Origin: Andreprevotia sp. IGB-42
GTDB lineage: Bacteria > Pseudomonadota > Gammaproteobacteria > Burkholderiales > Chitinibacteraceae
Direction: 5' to 3'
Length of the DNA stretch: 64,000 nt
Assembly (NCBI RefSeq): GCF_009848685.1
Contig: NZ_WXTX01000007.1
Coordinates: 177,439-241,438 of the forward strand
Positions 1 to 11,958 of this stretch are shown piece by piece. Both the position numbers and the translations under genes were made by a program. Position 1 is the stretch's first letter. Every line of letters begins with the position of its first letter. The notes below the pieces were generated by a model. It was given only the letters and a program-made list of their open reading frames with translations. It ran no database searches and was not told where the DNA came from.

Positions 1-1
1 T

Positions 2-2415
<2,414 letters not shown>

Positions 2416-2517
2416 TCTGGAATCCGGACCGTGGCCGCAACCGCGGCTGCGGCCGTACAAGGGGCAAGCGGCTATGTACCGCGTGCCATCGAAGTCGACG
2501 CTTAGAGGATGTTAGCC

Positions 2518-3801
2518 ATGGAAATGCAACTGATCGACAAGGCGACGCTGGCCCGCCAGCTTCCCAACAAGGCCGTGGCACTGGTGCTGGCAGGCGGGCG
2601 TGGTTCGCGCCTGAAGGCACTGACCGACCACCGCGCCAAGCCCGCCGTGTATTTCGGCGGCAAGTTCCGCATCATTGACTTTGCGCTGTCCAATTGCCTG
2701 AATTCCGGCATCCGCCGCATCGGCGTGGTCACGCAGTACAAATCGCATTCGCTGCTGCGGCACATCCAGCGTGGCTGGTCGTTCCTGCGCAACGAGATGA
2801 ACGAGTTCGTCGACCTGCTGCCGGCGCAGCAGCGCGTGGACGAAGAGCACTGGTATCGCGGTACCGCGGATGCGGTGTTCCAGAACCTGGACATCCTGCG
2901 CAGCTACCGGCCCGAATACGTGGTGGTGCTGGCGGGGGATCACATCTACAAGCAGGACTACGCCCGCATGCTGGTGGACCATGTGCTGCTGGGTTCCGAT
3001 TGCACGGTGGCGTGCATCGAAGTACCGCGCATGGAAGCCACCGCGTTCGGCGTGCTGCACATCGATGAAACCCGCAAGATTTCCGCCTTCGTGGAGAAGC
3101 CGGCCGATCCGCCTGCCATGCCGGGCCGCCCGCAAAGCGCGCTGGCATCGATGGGTGTATACGTGTTCAACGCCGACTACCTGTACCGCCTGCTGGAAGA
3201 AGACCTGGCCGATCCGGCCTCCGAGCATGACTTCGGCAAGAACATCATTCCGCAGATCGTGAAGGAAGGCCGTGCGTTTGCGCACCCGTTCTCGATGTCG
3301 TGCGTGAAGTCCGATCCGGATGCCAAGGATTACTGGCGCGATGTCGGTACCGTGGATGCGTACTGGGAAGCCAACCTCGACCTGGCATCGGTGATGCCCG
3401 AGCTCGACATGTACGACCAGGACTGGCCGATCCGCACCTACCAGGAGCAATTGCCGCCCGCCAAGTTCGTGCAGGACCACAACGGCAGCCACGGCATGAC
3501 GCTGAACTCGCTGGTATCCGGCGGCTGCATCGTATCGGGTTCGCTGGTGCTCAACTCGGTGCTGTTTTCCAAGGTGCGCGTGCATTCGTTCTGCACCATC
3601 GATTCGGCGGTGATCCTGCCCGATGTGGTGGTGGGCCGCTCCAGCCGCCTGCGCCGCTGCGTGATCGACCGGGGTTGCGAAATCCCCGAAGGCACCATCG
3701 TCGGTGAAAATGCCGAGGAAGATGCACGGCGCTTCCACCGCAGTGAAAACGGCGTGGTGCTGATCACCAAGAGCATGCTGGGCCAGCAAACAACCTGCTG
3801 A
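2518..3801 (+). CDS. glgC: Glucose-1-phosphate adenylyltransferase
   Basis: GlgC makes ADP-glucose from ATP and glucose-1-P, the committed step of bacterial glycogen synthesis. The 427-residue protein has the nucleotide-binding LAGGRGSRL loop near residue 24, the WYRGTADAV segment, the [13 protein letters not shown] segment, and a C-terminal left-handed beta-helix region with [12 protein letters not shown]. An in-frame ATG at 2509 is possible, but AGAGG at 2504-2508 leaves no spacer for it and gives nine bases to the ATG at 2518, so the latter was chosen. It sits between pgm and glgA. A 9-bp hairpin follows the stop. Confidence 0.96.
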   Translation: MEMQLIDKATLARQLPNKAVALVLAGGRGSRLKALTDHRAKPAVYFGGKFRIIDFALSNCLNSGIRRIGVVTQYKSHSLLRHIQRGWSFLRNEMNEFVDLLPAQQRVDEEHWYRGTADAVFQNLDILRSYRPEYVVVLAGDHIYKQDYARMLVDHVLLGSDCTVACIEVPRMEATAFGVLHIDETRKISAFVEKPADPPAMPGRPQSALASMGVYVFNADYLYRLLEEDLADPASEHDFGKNIIPQIVKEGRAFAHPFSMSCVKSDPDAKDYWRDVGTVDAYWEANLDLASVMPELDMYDQDWPIRTYQEQLPPAKFVQDHNGSHGMTLNSLVSGGCIVSGSLVLNSVLFSKVRVHSFCTIDSAVILPDVVVGRSSRLRRCVIDRGCEIPEGTIVGENAEEDARRFHRSENGVVLITKSMLGQQTTC

Positions 3802-3822
3802 CGCGCATACGCTTGTAAAAAA

Positions 3823-3850
3823 GCCTGCCCACACTGGGCAGGCCCGTTTC
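3823..3850 (+). terminator. Hairpin between glgC and glgA
   Basis: A 9-bp perfect stem (3823-3831 with 3835-3843, loop CAC) lies between the glgC stop and the glgA ribosome-binding site. The T-run after it is short and interrupted, so it is more likely a partial terminator or an mRNA-processing/stability hairpin than a full stop. Confidence 0.5.
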
Positions 3851-3865
3851 TGAAGGAAGTCTGCA

Positions 3866-5305
3866 ATGCGCGTACTGCACGTCTGCTCGGAGCTGTTCCC
3901 CTTGTTGAAAACCGGCGGCCTGGCCGACGTGACCGGCGCACTGCCGGGGGCGCTGGCCCGCCAGGGCGCGGATGTGCGCGTGCTGCTGCCGGGCTTTCCG
4001 GCCATCCGCGCCGGCCTGCCCGAAGAAGGGGAAGTGGCCCAGGTGGACACCCCGTTCGGCCCGGCGCGGCTGGTGTATTCGCACCTGGCCGACAGCGGCG
4101 CCGGCGTGTACGTGATCGATGCGCCACACTTTTACGACCGCCCGGGCAATCCGTACCAAGATGATGCACAGCAACCATATGGCGACAATCACCTGCGCTT
4201 TGCCCTGTTGGGCTGGATTGCCGCCGAGCTGGCCAGCGGGCTGGATCCGTTCTGGCGCCCGGAAGTGGTGCATGGCCATGACTGGCATGCCGGCCTGACC
4301 CCCGCTTACCTGGCTGCACGCGGCCGCCCGGCGCGCAGTGTACTGACCGTGCACAACCTGGCGTACCAGGGCGTGTTTCCGCCGCATACCTACGGCGATC
4401 TGGCGCTGCCATGGGATTTCTTCGGCGTGGAAGGCGTGGAGTTCCATGGCCAGGTGTCGTTCCTGAAGGCCGGCCTGTATTACGCCGACCATATCACCAC
4501 GGTATCGCCCACCTATGCGCGCGAGATTGCCACTGCCGAGCAGGGTTGCGGGCTGGATGGGCTGCTGCGTGACCGCGCTGCAGACCTGTCCGGCGTGCTC
4601 AACGGCGTGGATGAAGCGGTATGGAGCCCGGCCACCGATCCGCTGATCGCTGCCAGCTATACGGCAGACAAGCCGGCCGGCAAGCAGAAATGCAAGCAGG
4701 CGCTGCAGGAAGCCCTGGGCCTTGCCACCGATTCCGAAGGCCCGTTGTTCGCGGTAGTCAGCCGCATTACCGAGCAGAAAGGCCTGCACCTGATCCTGGA
4801 TACGCTGGACGAGATCGTGGCGCGCGGCGGGCAGTTCGTGCTGCTGGGCAGCGGCGATCCGGACAAGGAAAGCGCGTTCGTGGCGCGTGCTGCTGCCAAC
4901 CCGCAGCAGATTGCCGTACGTATCGGCTATGACGAGAACAAATCGCACCGCGTGATGGCGGGGGCGGATGTCATCATGGTGCCCAGCCGCTTCGAGCCCT
5001 GCGGACTGACGCAGCTGTATGGCCTGAAGTACGGTGCGCTACCCTTGGTGCGCAGGGTGGGCGGCCTGGCCGACACCGTCACCGATGTGGCACTGGAAAA
5101 CCTCGCTGATGACACGGCCACCGGCTTTGTCTTTACCGACTTCACTGCCGCGGACCTCACCCGCGCCATCCGCCGCGCATTTGCACTGTGGGCCAAGCCG
5201 CAAACCTGGAAAGCGGTTCGTCGCAGCGCCATGCGCAAGGATTTTGGCTGGCATGCGGCTGCCGAGGACTATTACTCGCTTTACCAGCAACTGCTTGCTG
5301 ATTGA
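3866..5305 (+). CDS. glgA: Glycogen synthase (ADP-glucose)
   Basis: GlgA is a GT5 retaining glucosyltransferase that extends alpha-1,4-glucan from ADP-glucose. The 479-residue length is normal. The N-terminal KTGGLADV motif (about residue 14) binds ADP-glucose, and the C-terminal half holds the [17 protein letters not shown] motif (about residue 374) of the GT5 active site. An AAGGAAG ribosome-binding site precedes the ATG. It lies between glgC and glgP, in the expected glycogen order, and is co-directional with both. Confidence 0.96.
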   Translation: MRVLHVCSELFPLLKTGGLADVTGALPGALARQGADVRVLLPGFPAIRAGLPEEGEVAQVDTPFGPARLVYSHLADSGAGVYVIDAPHFYDRPGNPYQDDAQQPYGDNHLRFALLGWIAAELASGLDPFWRPEVVHGHDWHAGLTPAYLAARGRPARSVLTVHNLAYQGVFPPHTYGDLALPWDFFGVEGVEFHGQVSFLKAGLYYADHITTVSPTYAREIATAEQGCGLDGLLRDRAADLSGVLNGVDEAVWSPATDPLIAASYTADKPAGKQKCKQALQEALGLATDSEGPLFAVVSRITEQKGLHLILDTLDEIVARGGQFVLLGSGDPDKESAFVARAAANPQQIAVRIGYDENKSHRVMAGADVIMVPSRFEPCGLTQLYGLKYGALPLVRRVGGLADTVTDVALENLADDTATGFVFTDFTAADLTRAIRRAFALWAKPQTWKAVRRSAMRKDFGWHAAAEDYYSLYQQLLAD

Positions 5306-5337
5306 GCACCGACCTTGTGATTGCACTGGAGTAAGCC

Positions 5338-7797
5338 ATGACGGCTGGTTTTGAACATAATTCACCGAGCAATGATGTCGATGCGCTCAAGCGCTCGATT
5401 GCCAACAAGCTGATCTTTGCTATCGGCAAGGACCCTATCACAGCCAATCCCCGTGACTGGCTGTTTGCCACCATGCTGGCGGCGCGTGACCGCCTGATCG
5501 AGCGCTGGATGGCCACCACCCGCGCGCAGTACTCGCAGGACGTGAAGCGCATCTACTACCTGTCGATGGAGTTCCTGATGGGGCGGGCGTTGACCAACGG
5601 CCTGCTGGCGCTGGGCATCTACGACGAAGTACGCCGCGCGCTGGACGAGCTGGGTATCGACTACGACGAGATCGATGAAATCGAGCCCGATGCCGCACTG
5701 GGCAATGGTGGCCTTGGCCGCCTGGCCGCATGTTTTCTGGATTCGATGGCAACCCTGGGGTTGCCTGGATATGGGTACGGCATCCGCTATGACTATGGCA
5801 TGTTCAAGCAGCGCATCGTCGACGGCAACCAGGTGGAAAGCCCGGATTACTGGCTGGCCAATGGCTACCCGTGGGAATTCTCGCGCCCCGAGGTGCAATA
5901 CCTGGTGCGCTTTGGCGGCCGCGTGCAGGACGTGGGCGAAAACAAGGTCACCTGGCAGGATACGCAGGACGTATTCGCCTGCGCCAACGATCACATCATT
6001 CCCGGCTACGACACCACGGCTACCAACACGCTGCGGCTGTGGTCGGCCAAAGCCAGCAATGAAATCAACCTGAGCAAGTTCAACCAGGGTGATTACTTTG
6101 CCGCGGTGGAAGAGAAAAACCATTCCGAGAACGTCTCGCGCGTGCTCTACCCGGATGATTCCACCTATTCCGGCAAGGAGCTGCGCCTGCGCCAGGAGTA
6201 TTTCTTCGTCTCTGCCAGCCTGCAGGACATCCTGCGCCGCTACCGCCAGGGCCACAAGGACTTGAAGGATCTGACCCGCTTGCACGAGAAGGTGGCCATC
6301 CACCTGAACGATACGCACCCGGTGCTGGCCATCCCCGAGCTGATGCGCATCCTGATCGACGAAGCGGGCATGCTGTGGCGCGATGCATGGAGCATCACCC
6401 GCCAGGTGTTCTCGTACACCAACCACACGCTGATGAGCGAAGCACTGGAAACCTGGCCGGTGGACATGCTGGGCCGCGTATTGCCGCGCCACCTCAAGCT
6501 GATCCTGGAAATCAACGATGCCTTCCTCAAGGAAGTGCGCGTACGCCTTGGGGACGATGCCGAGCTGATCCGCCGCATCTCGCTGGTGGACGAAAGCGGC
6601 GAGCGCAAGATCCGCATGGCCTACCTGGCCGTGGTGGCCAGCCACAAGGTCAATGGCGTATCGGCACTGCACTCGCAACTGATGACGGAATCGATCTTTG
6701 CCGATTTCGCCAAGCTCTACCCGGAACGCTTCAACAACAAGACCAACGGCATCACGCCGCGTCGCTGGCTGGCTCAGGCCAACCCGGCGCTGGCCGGCGT
6801 GATCGACCACTACATCGGCAAGACCTGGCGCAGCAACCTGGATGAACTGGCAGAACTGCGCCAGCACATCGATTACCCGGCCTTCGTCAATGCGGTGGCC
6901 GAGGCCAAGTTCAGCAACAAGGAGCGGCTGGCGCGCTTCGTGGCCCGCAAGATGGGCGGCGTGATCGATCCGAATGCGCTGTTCGACGTGCAGGTGAAGC
7001 GCATCCACGAATACAAGCGCCAGTTGCTGAACGTGCTGCACGTGATCACCCGCTACAACCGCATCCTGAAAGACCCGCAAGCGGATATCGTGCCGCGCGT
7101 GGTGATCTTTGCCGGCAAGGCCGCATCGGCATACCGCATGGCCAAGCTGGTGATCAAGCTGATCAACGACGTGGGCGCCAAGATCAACAACGACCCGCGC
7201 GTGGGCAACAAGCTCAAGGTGGTGTTCGTGCCCAACTACGGCGTGACGCTGGCCGAGCTGATCATCCCCGCTGCCGATCTGTCCGAGCAGATTTCCACCG
7301 CAGGTACCGAGGCATCGGGCACCGGTAACATGAAGTTTGCACTGAACGGCGCGCTGACTATCGGCACGCTCGATGGTGCCAACGTGGAAATGCGCGAAGA
7401 GGTGGGGGAGGACAACTTCTTCATCTTTGGCAATACCGCGGATCAGGTCGAGGCACTGCGCCGCGATGGCTACAGCCCGCGCAACTTCTACGAGAACGAT
7501 GCCGAACTGCGCGAAGTGCTGAACATGCTGGCATCCGGCGTATTCAGCCCGGATGAGCCCGAGCGTTACCGGCAGATTTTCGATGTACTGGTGAACTGGG
7601 GCGATCACTACCAGTTGCTGGCCGATTACCGCAGCTACATCGATACGCAGGATGCGGTCGATGCGCTGTATCGCCAGCCCGATGCATGGGCACGCAGCGC
7701 GGTGCTCAACATCGCCGGCATGGGCAAGTTCTCGTCCGACCGCACCATCAAGGAATACGCGGACGAAATCTGGAAGGTATCGCCAGTACGGCTGTGA
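5338..7797 (+). CDS. glgP: Glycogen/maltodextrin phosphorylase
   Basis: This GT35 enzyme cleaves terminal alpha-1,4 bonds with phosphate to release glucose-1-P, using pyridoxal phosphate. The 819-residue protein has the [14 protein letters not shown] segment near residue 123 and the PLP-binding [14 protein letters not shown] motif near residue 660, whose lysine forms the Schiff base. It starts 32 bp after glgA and is closed by a strong terminator, so it is the last gene of the visible glycogen operon. A sequence alone does not separate glycogen from maltodextrin preference; the operon favours glycogen. Confidence 0.97.
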   Translation: MTAGFEHNSPSNDVDALKRSIANKLIFAIGKDPITANPRDWLFATMLAARDRLIERWMATTRAQYSQDVKRIYYLSMEFLMGRALTNGLLALGIYDEVRRALDELGIDYDEIDEIEPDAALGNGGLGRLAACFLDSMATLGLPGYGYGIRYDYGMFKQRIVDGNQVESPDYWLANGYPWEFSRPEVQYLVRFGGRVQDVGENKVTWQDTQDVFACANDHIIPGYDTTATNTLRLWSAKASNEINLSKFNQGDYFAAVEEKNHSENVSRVLYPDDSTYSGKELRLRQEYFFVSASLQDILRRYRQGHKDLKDLTRLHEKVAIHLNDTHPVLAIPELMRILIDEAGMLWRDAWSITRQVFSYTNHTLMSEALETWPVDMLGRVLPRHLKLILEINDAFLKEVRVRLGDDAELIRRISLVDESGERKIRMAYLAVVASHKVNGVSALHSQLMTESIFADFAKLYPERFNNKTNGITPRRWLAQANPALAGVIDHYIGKTWRSNLDELAELRQHIDYPAFVNAVAEAKFSNKERLARFVARKMGGVIDPNALFDVQVKRIHEYKRQLLNVLHVITRYNRILKDPQADIVPRVVIFAGKAASAYRMAKLVIKLINDVGAKINNDPRVGNKLKVVFVPNYGVTLAELIIPAADLSEQISTAGTEASGTGNMKFALNGALTIGTLDGANVEMREEVGEDNFFIFGNTADQVEALRRDGYSPRNFYENDAELREVLNMLASGVFSPDEPERYRQIFDVLVNWGDHYQLLADYRSYIDTQDAVDALYRQPDAWARSAVLNIAGMGKFSSDRTIKEYADEIWKVSPVRL

Positions 7798-7821
7798 GTG
7801 ATCGGCGTTACTTGATGCAGG

Positions 7822-7851
7822 CAGCGGCGGCGCAAGTCGCCGCTGTTTTTT
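7822..7851 (+). terminator. Rho-independent terminator after glgP
   Basis: An 8-bp GC-rich stem (7822-7829 with 7838-7845) is followed directly by six T residues. It closes the glycogen operon. Confidence 0.85.
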
Positions 7852-7956
7852 CGTGCGTTGCTGCCGTGCCGGCCATGCATGCAGCGGACAGAATCAGCGA
7901 CAATGCAGCGGCAGGCAGCGCAACGCGCCGCCGTGCATGAAACCTGGGGGAAGGGA

Positions 7957-8511
7957 ATGCAGGACGACAGTCATCTGATCGAAGTACAAACAGCCAGCGA
8001 GCGTGTGTTCGATGGCGCATTGCTGCACATCAACCGCGATACCGTGCGCCTGCCCGACAACAGCAGCGCCACACGCGAATACGTGGTGCACCCCGGCGCG
8101 GTAATGATCATCCCGGTCTTGCCGGATGGCCGGTTGCTGATGGAGCGGCAGTTCCGCTTCCCGCTCGACCGCGTGTTCATCGAATTCCCGGCCGGCAAGC
8201 TCGATCCGGGTGAAGACCCGCTCGCCTGCGGCCAACGCGAGCTGCTGGAAGAAACCGGCTACACCGCCAGCGAATGGCAATACTTGGGCGTGATCCACCC
8301 GCTGATCAGCTACAGCTCGGAAGAGATCAAGGTTTACTTGGCGAAAGGATTGGTGGCCGGCGAGGCACAACTGGACGAAGGCGAGTTTCTGGAGCTGATC
8401 AGCATGTCGCTGGATGAGCTGAAAGCGGCGGTGCTGGATGGCCGTATCACCGATGGCAAGACCACCAGCGGGATATTCTGGGCGGAGCAGTTGCTGGGTG
8501 AAGTGGGCTAA
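7957..8511 (+). CDS. NUDIX hydrolase, probably ADP-ribose pyrophosphatase
   Basis: The 184-residue protein contains a complete Nudix box: G, five residues, E, seven residues, then RELLEETG, at about residues 72-94. This loop binds Mg2+ and hydrolyses nucleoside diphosphates linked to another moiety. The flanking PVLPDGRLLMERQFRFP and the downstream FLELISMSLDEL segments resemble the ADP-ribose pyrophosphatase (NudF) branch. An upstream in-frame start exists, but GGGGGAAGGGA directly before the ATG at 7957 and the family length support this start. The substrate is inferred. Confidence 0.85.
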   Translation: MQDDSHLIEVQTASERVFDGALLHINRDTVRLPDNSSATREYVVHPGAVMIIPVLPDGRLLMERQFRFPLDRVFIEFPAGKLDPGEDPLACGQRELLEETGYTASEWQYLGVIHPLISYSSEEIKVYLAKGLVAGEAQLDEGEFLELISMSLDELKAAVLDGRITDGKTTSGIFWAEQLLGEVG

Positions 8512-8550
8512 GCAAACCATGTGCATCAAGTGTACTTGGTGTGTCATTTG

Positions 8551-9081
8551 ATGTTTCAAACACAATCAATCAATCGATCAGATCTTGGTGCGCCTCTTGG
8601 TCGTGGTGGCAATAAAGACGTCTTTGCTTATGGAGAAAGCCAGGCTGTTGGCGTGCTCAGAGCTGGGGAAAACCCTCAATTGCTTACAGACGAACTTAGG
8701 CTGCTGAACCAATTGGAAGATTTGGGTCTGCCAACGGCAAATGCAAGGGGGCCTGTTAACGTCTCTGGGCATCCGGGATTAGTGTTTGACCGTTTCGCGC
8801 AGGGTTCTAAGGACATTGTGAGGCTCGAAAATGGCAAAGTGCGTATTGTTGGAGAGTCCTCGCTGCTGAATGCTCAGAGCGTTACTGATCTGCAGGGTAT
8901 TCGCAATACCATGGTAAACAACAAGATTCAGATCAATGATCTTCAGTTCTTGATAAGCGAACGTGGCCGAGTCGTTATAGCCGACCCCCTTGCCGTCAAT
9001 CTGAATACATTGCCATCAAAGAATAATCTGCGAATGATTGATCTTTTGATCCAGTCCGCCAAGAGCAATGGAGAATTCTAA
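8551..9081 (+). CDS. Orphan toxin-type C-terminal domain, kinase-like
   Basis: No delivery region, signal peptide or repeat precedes this 176-residue frame. It begins almost at once with APLGRGGNKDVFAYG, a glycine-rich loop like that of protein kinases. It continues with a hinge-like LVFDRF and a catalytic-loop-like INDLQFLI...GRVVIADP block that parallels the D-x-N and DFG segments of kinase folds. From memory, such domains occur at the C-termini of RHS or haemagglutinin-type polymorphic toxins; that link is not verified here. It may be a displaced toxin module that can serve by recombination, or an inactive remnant. An in-frame GTG lies at 8521. Codon use is AT-richer than in neighbouring housekeeping genes. 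Confidence 0.55.
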   Translation: MFQTQSINRSDLGAPLGRGGNKDVFAYGESQAVGVLRAGENPQLLTDELRLLNQLEDLGLPTANARGPVNVSGHPGLVFDRFAQGSKDIVRLENGKVRIVGESSLLNAQSVTDLQGIRNTMVNNKIQINDLQFLISERGRVVIADPLAVNLNTLPSKNNLRMIDLLIQSAKSNGEF

Positions 9082-9659
9082 TGAAAGACGTGATAAATAA
9101 CCCAACCCCTCCATCAGCATCATTCGATTTATTAAACACGCTCATTGGCGTTAAAATAATCGATTTGGTGCGTTACAGTTGGTGGCCAGCTGATGAGGTT
9201 GCGGATGAATGTGACATTCAGGAAGAGCAGGCATTTGCATTGACTGCTGGCCCACTAGGCATTGTTTTTGAAGATGGTCGAATTCTTGGTTTGGCAAGCG
9301 ATCCGGCAATGAACAGTGTCGTAGTTTGGGATGAGGGCGCTCGACGCTCTACCTCATCAAATGTTGCTTTGGATCAGGATGACGAGCTATTCCCCATCTC
9401 TGCAACAGATGAAGTCCATAGTACTCCTTTCTGGAAGCAAGTGGTTGGCAGTACTTTAGCCCAATTAACCATTTTAAAGCGCAGCACAATGAGTGCTAAG
9501 GAACGTGAACTACCTAGCGAATTAGGCTTGCGCTTTCAATTGCAAGATGGATTGACTTTTGTTGCATCTCATGGCCTGCATAATGGGGCAGATGATTTTT
9601 CGGTTCTCGAGGAGTCGCAGCTTGCTCCGATAGAATTGAAAGAGCTGGCGATTAAATAA
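9081..9659 (+). CDS. Unrecognised protein, probable immunity partner
   Basis: The 192-residue acidic protein is not a family I recognise. Its ATG overlaps the stop of the kinase-like module (TAATG), the tight coupling expected of a toxin-immunity pair. It has no signal peptide or membrane segment. Features include FDLLNTLIGVKIIDLVRYSWW near the N-terminus and a beta-rich centre with GPLGIVFEDGRILGLAS. The immunity role is inferred from position, size and base composition only. Confidence 0.6.
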   Translation: MKDVINNPTPPSASFDLLNTLIGVKIIDLVRYSWWPADEVADECDIQEEQAFALTAGPLGIVFEDGRILGLASDPAMNSVVVWDEGARRSTSSNVALDQDDELFPISATDEVHSTPFWKQVVGSTLAQLTILKRSTMSAKERELPSELGLRFQLQDGLTFVASHGLHNGADDFSVLEESQLAPIELKELAIK

Positions 9660-9710
9660 GTCAATTGGAGCGATAAGCCAAGCTGAATATGGATTGTCGT
9701 TCCAAACAGT

Positions 9711-10190
9711 GTGAGTCGTTCGGGTAGTTACCCTGTTGGTGAAACACCTTCATTACTTACCCTCTCGCGACAGCCTGGGAAGGTCACCAGGAGTGCTCTG
9801 AGTGATACCGAGTTTGCCCAGACGCAAGAGCTGGCTACATTCCGTGGTGGCGAGTTCGTCGGGGCTCCGACTAATAACTTCCCTGGTATTGACGGGTGGC
9901 TCGACGGCGTGCCCACACAGTTGAAAATAGTGACTGGTCAGGGCGAACAAGCAATCCTGCGCAATATCGTGAAGGGCACTCGGAACATGTCTAACCAAGG
10001 ATACGTTGGTGACATTGCTGTCGATGCGACCAAAACGGGCGTCAGCATGAACAGCTTTACCAAATTCGTGACCCCCAATACACCTGTTGGACGAATCCTA
10101 AACGAAGGATCGGTGAATAACGTCTACATCAAGTTTGGTGAAGGCTGGCTCAACATAACAAAGGGTACGTTGGTCGTGCCTGGAGGGTAA
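9711..10190 (+). CDS. Orphan toxin-type C-terminal domain, possibly nuclease
   Basis: This 159-residue frame starts with GTG and has no upstream delivery region; a stop lies 9 codons before it in the same frame. The ELATFRGGEFVGAPTNNF segment is followed by DGWLDGVPTQLKIV, which has the acidic-then-QLK spacing of PD-(D/E)XK-type nuclease cores seen in some contact-dependent inhibition toxins. That assignment is tentative. The module is followed after one base by a small gene with a good ribosome-binding site, as expected for a CdiA-CT/CdiI-like pair. It could equally be an uncharacterised toxin fold. Confidence 0.5.
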   Translation: MSRSGSYPVGETPSLLTLSRQPGKVTRSALSDTEFAQTQELATFRGGEFVGAPTNNFPGIDGWLDGVPTQLKIVTGQGEQAILRNIVKGTRNMSNQGYVGDIAVDATKTGVSMNSFTKFVTPNTPVGRILNEGSVNNVYIKFGEGWLNITKGTLVVPGG

Positions 10191-10191
10191 T

Positions 10192-10635
10192 GTGTCTAAC
10201 AGCGTATTTGTTCCAGTGAATCGGCTACCGGTCTCACTTGAGGAGGTCCGACAAGCGATCGGTCAAGCATTTGAAGAACTTGGCCTCGAACCGCCAGAGG
10301 TGCAATTACATGAATCAAAAGGCTCACCGAAAGCTCTAGGGGACTCAATAGTGACCGTTTACGGCAAGGGAGTGCATGAGCATTGCTGGGTTTCATTTGG
10401 CGAATACCCTGCAGAGCTTACTGGCACCGACACCACAACGCATATGGGTGATGTGACCACGCGGGGCAGTTGGTTGTTTGCGGGTGTTGTTGTCCTGGCA
10501 TTGTTTGAGTTTGGTGGATCCACTGCCTTTAATGATTCTGGTGAGCTGGATGGGCAGCCAGAGTATGACTCCCTGACCCTTCGCAGAGTGATTGATGATG
10601 GACTAGCTGCAGGTAATCTGTACTTGGCAAGCTGA
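10192..10635 (+). CDS. Unrecognised protein, probable immunity partner
   Basis: The 147-residue protein starts with GTG, preceded by GGAGGG overlapping the stop of the toxin-like module. No signal peptide is seen. A hydrophobic stretch SWLFAGVVVLALFEFGG occurs near residue 96, long enough to be buried or a single membrane segment. The C-terminal part, DSLTLRRVIDDGLAAGNLYLAS, looks helical. I do not recognise the family. The role as immunity protein for the preceding domain is inferred from adjacency and size. Confidence 0.55.
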   Translation: MSNSVFVPVNRLPVSLEEVRQAIGQAFEELGLEPPEVQLHESKGSPKALGDSIVTVYGKGVHEHCWVSFGEYPAELTGTDTTTHMGDVTTRGSWLFAGVVVLALFEFGGSTAFNDSGELDGQPEYDSLTLRRVIDDGLAAGNLYLAS

Positions 10636-10649
10636 GAAGAATGCCGGGC

Positions 10650-10823
10650 CATTTGGCCCGTGTCCAGTCCCGGATGATTGATCACACGTTTGCGGAATAA
10701 ATCAGGCCGCTCACGCGCCCAATCCTTCATCGCCTGAAGCGGCGTACGATGACGTAGCGCCAACTGCGGCAGATGCTGGTTGTACAGCCAGACATAGCAC
10801 GCCACTTTAAAGTCCAATCTCAC
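10650..10823 (-). pseudogene. IS transposase C-terminal remnant
   Basis: Read on the minus strand, this short stretch encodes YNQHLPQLALRHRTPLQAM followed by KDWARERPDLF. That is the C-terminal signature of DDE integrase-core transposases of the IS481/IS3 kind. The catalytic core is absent and the frame runs on into the antisense of the preceding gene without a proper stop. It marks the edge of the toxin/immunity patch and suggests that insertion-sequence activity shaped it. Confidence 0.7.
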
Positions 10824-10841
10824 TAGCGCGGGAGATTGGAC
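10812..10841. repeat. 10-bp perfect inverted repeat at IS debris
   Basis: GTCCAATCTC at 10812-10821 is repeated inverted at 10832-10841 around a 10-base spacer. The left arm lies inside the start of the transposase remnant and the right arm directly abuts a plus-strand ATG (10842-10910, 22 codons) whose MKKYFTEIQL start resembles the N-terminus of IS3-type OrfA. It may be the junction of two element ends or a promoter palindrome. Confidence 0.6.
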
Positions 10842-10906
10842 ATGAAGAAGTACTTCACCGAAATTCAGCTATGGGCGATGACCGTGAAGCGGGTGGATGG
10901 GCTGGC

Positions 10907-11848
10907 TTAAGCCGCATCGCCAATCTCGCACAGCAACGCATCCTGCACATCCTGGCGTGACAGGTGCGGGGCGAACAGTTCGATGAAGTCGAACGCGTAG
11001 CCGCGCAGGTAGGCGTCGCGGCGGATGCCGATGCGGGTGGTGGAGGGCTCGAACAGGTGGCCGGCTGCCACGGCCACCAGACCGATGTCGCGCTCCGGCT
11101 CGAACGCCATGCCGGCGATGATGCCCACACCCAGACCCAGGCTCACATAGGTCTTGATCACGTCGGTATCGATGGCGGTCAGCACCACGTTGGGGGTGAG
11201 GCCGACGTTCTCGAACGCGCGGTTGATCTTGTTGCGGCCGGTAAAGGCAAAATCGTAGGTGATCAGCGGGTAGGCGGCGATTTCGGCCAGGCTGATCGGG
11301 TGATCGAGCGTGGCCAGCGGGTGGCCGGATGGCACCACCACATCGCGGTTCCAGTCGTAGCAATCGAGCATGGCCAGTTCCGGGTAATGATCGATACCCT
11401 CGGTGGCGATGGCGATGTCTGCGCTGCCGTCGACGACCATTTCACTGATCTGCGTGGGGCTGCCCTGCTTGATCGACAGGCGTACCTTGGGGTAGCGCGC
11501 CAGGAACGCCTTGATCGGCTTGGGCAACGCGTAGCGCGCCTGCGTGTGCGTGGTGGCGATGGTGAGGCTGCCGCCTTCCACGTTGACGAATTCTTCACCG
11601 ATGCGCTTGAGGTTCTGTGCCTGCATCAGCATGCGTTCGGAAATGCGCAGGATCTCGCGGCCCGGGGCGGTCACGTCGACCACGCGCTTGCCGTTGCGGA
11701 TGAAGATCTGCACGCCGAGCTCGTCTTCCAGCAGGCGGATCTGCTTGGAGATGCCGGGCTGCGAGGTATGCAGCTTTTCGGCCGCTTCCGATACGTTCAG
11801 GCCTTGCTTGGCGACTTCGACGAGGTAACGCAGTTGCTGCAGTTTCAT
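10907..11848 (-). CDS. cysB: CysB, LysR-type regulator of sulfur assimilation
   Basis: The 313-residue protein begins MKLQQLRYLVEV, the typical CysB start, and has an N-terminal winged helix-turn-helix (EAAEKLHTSQPGISKQIR) followed by a periplasmic-binding-like effector domain. THTQARYALP near residue 100 and the SIKQGSP segment match the CysB/Cbl ligand pocket, which senses N-acetylserine and sulfate in known members. The start was placed at this MKLQQ rather than 46 codons upstream because of family length. It is divergent from the TSUP permease and near APS reductase, consistent with control of both. Confidence 0.92.
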   Translation of the reverse strand: MKLQQLRYLVEVAKQGLNVSEAAEKLHTSQPGISKQIRLLEDELGVQIFIRNGKRVVDVTAPGREILRISERMLMQAQNLKRIGEEFVNVEGGSLTIATTHTQARYALPKPIKAFLARYPKVRLSIKQGSPTQISEMVVDGSADIAIATEGIDHYPELAMLDCYDWNRDVVVPSGHPLATLDHPISLAEIAAYPLITYDFAFTGRNKINRAFENVGLTPNVVLTAIDTDVIKTYVSLGLGVGIIAGMAFEPERDIGLVAVAAGHLFEPSTTRIGIRRDAYLRGYAFDFIELFAPHLSRQDVQDALLCEIGDAA

Positions 11849-11958
11849 GGCAGTTCCGAATAAATAACCTGTTCGTCTATCATCGTAACACAACAGTCTA
11901 AGGGCTTCTAAACCCGGTGCTATCATGCGCCGCTTATAAGAAAAAGACGGATTTCGAT

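Noticed and set aside
5362..7608. Long minus-strand frame opposite glgP
   Set aside because: Antisense shadow of a GC-rich gene; its protein has no recognisable domain and glgP is complete.
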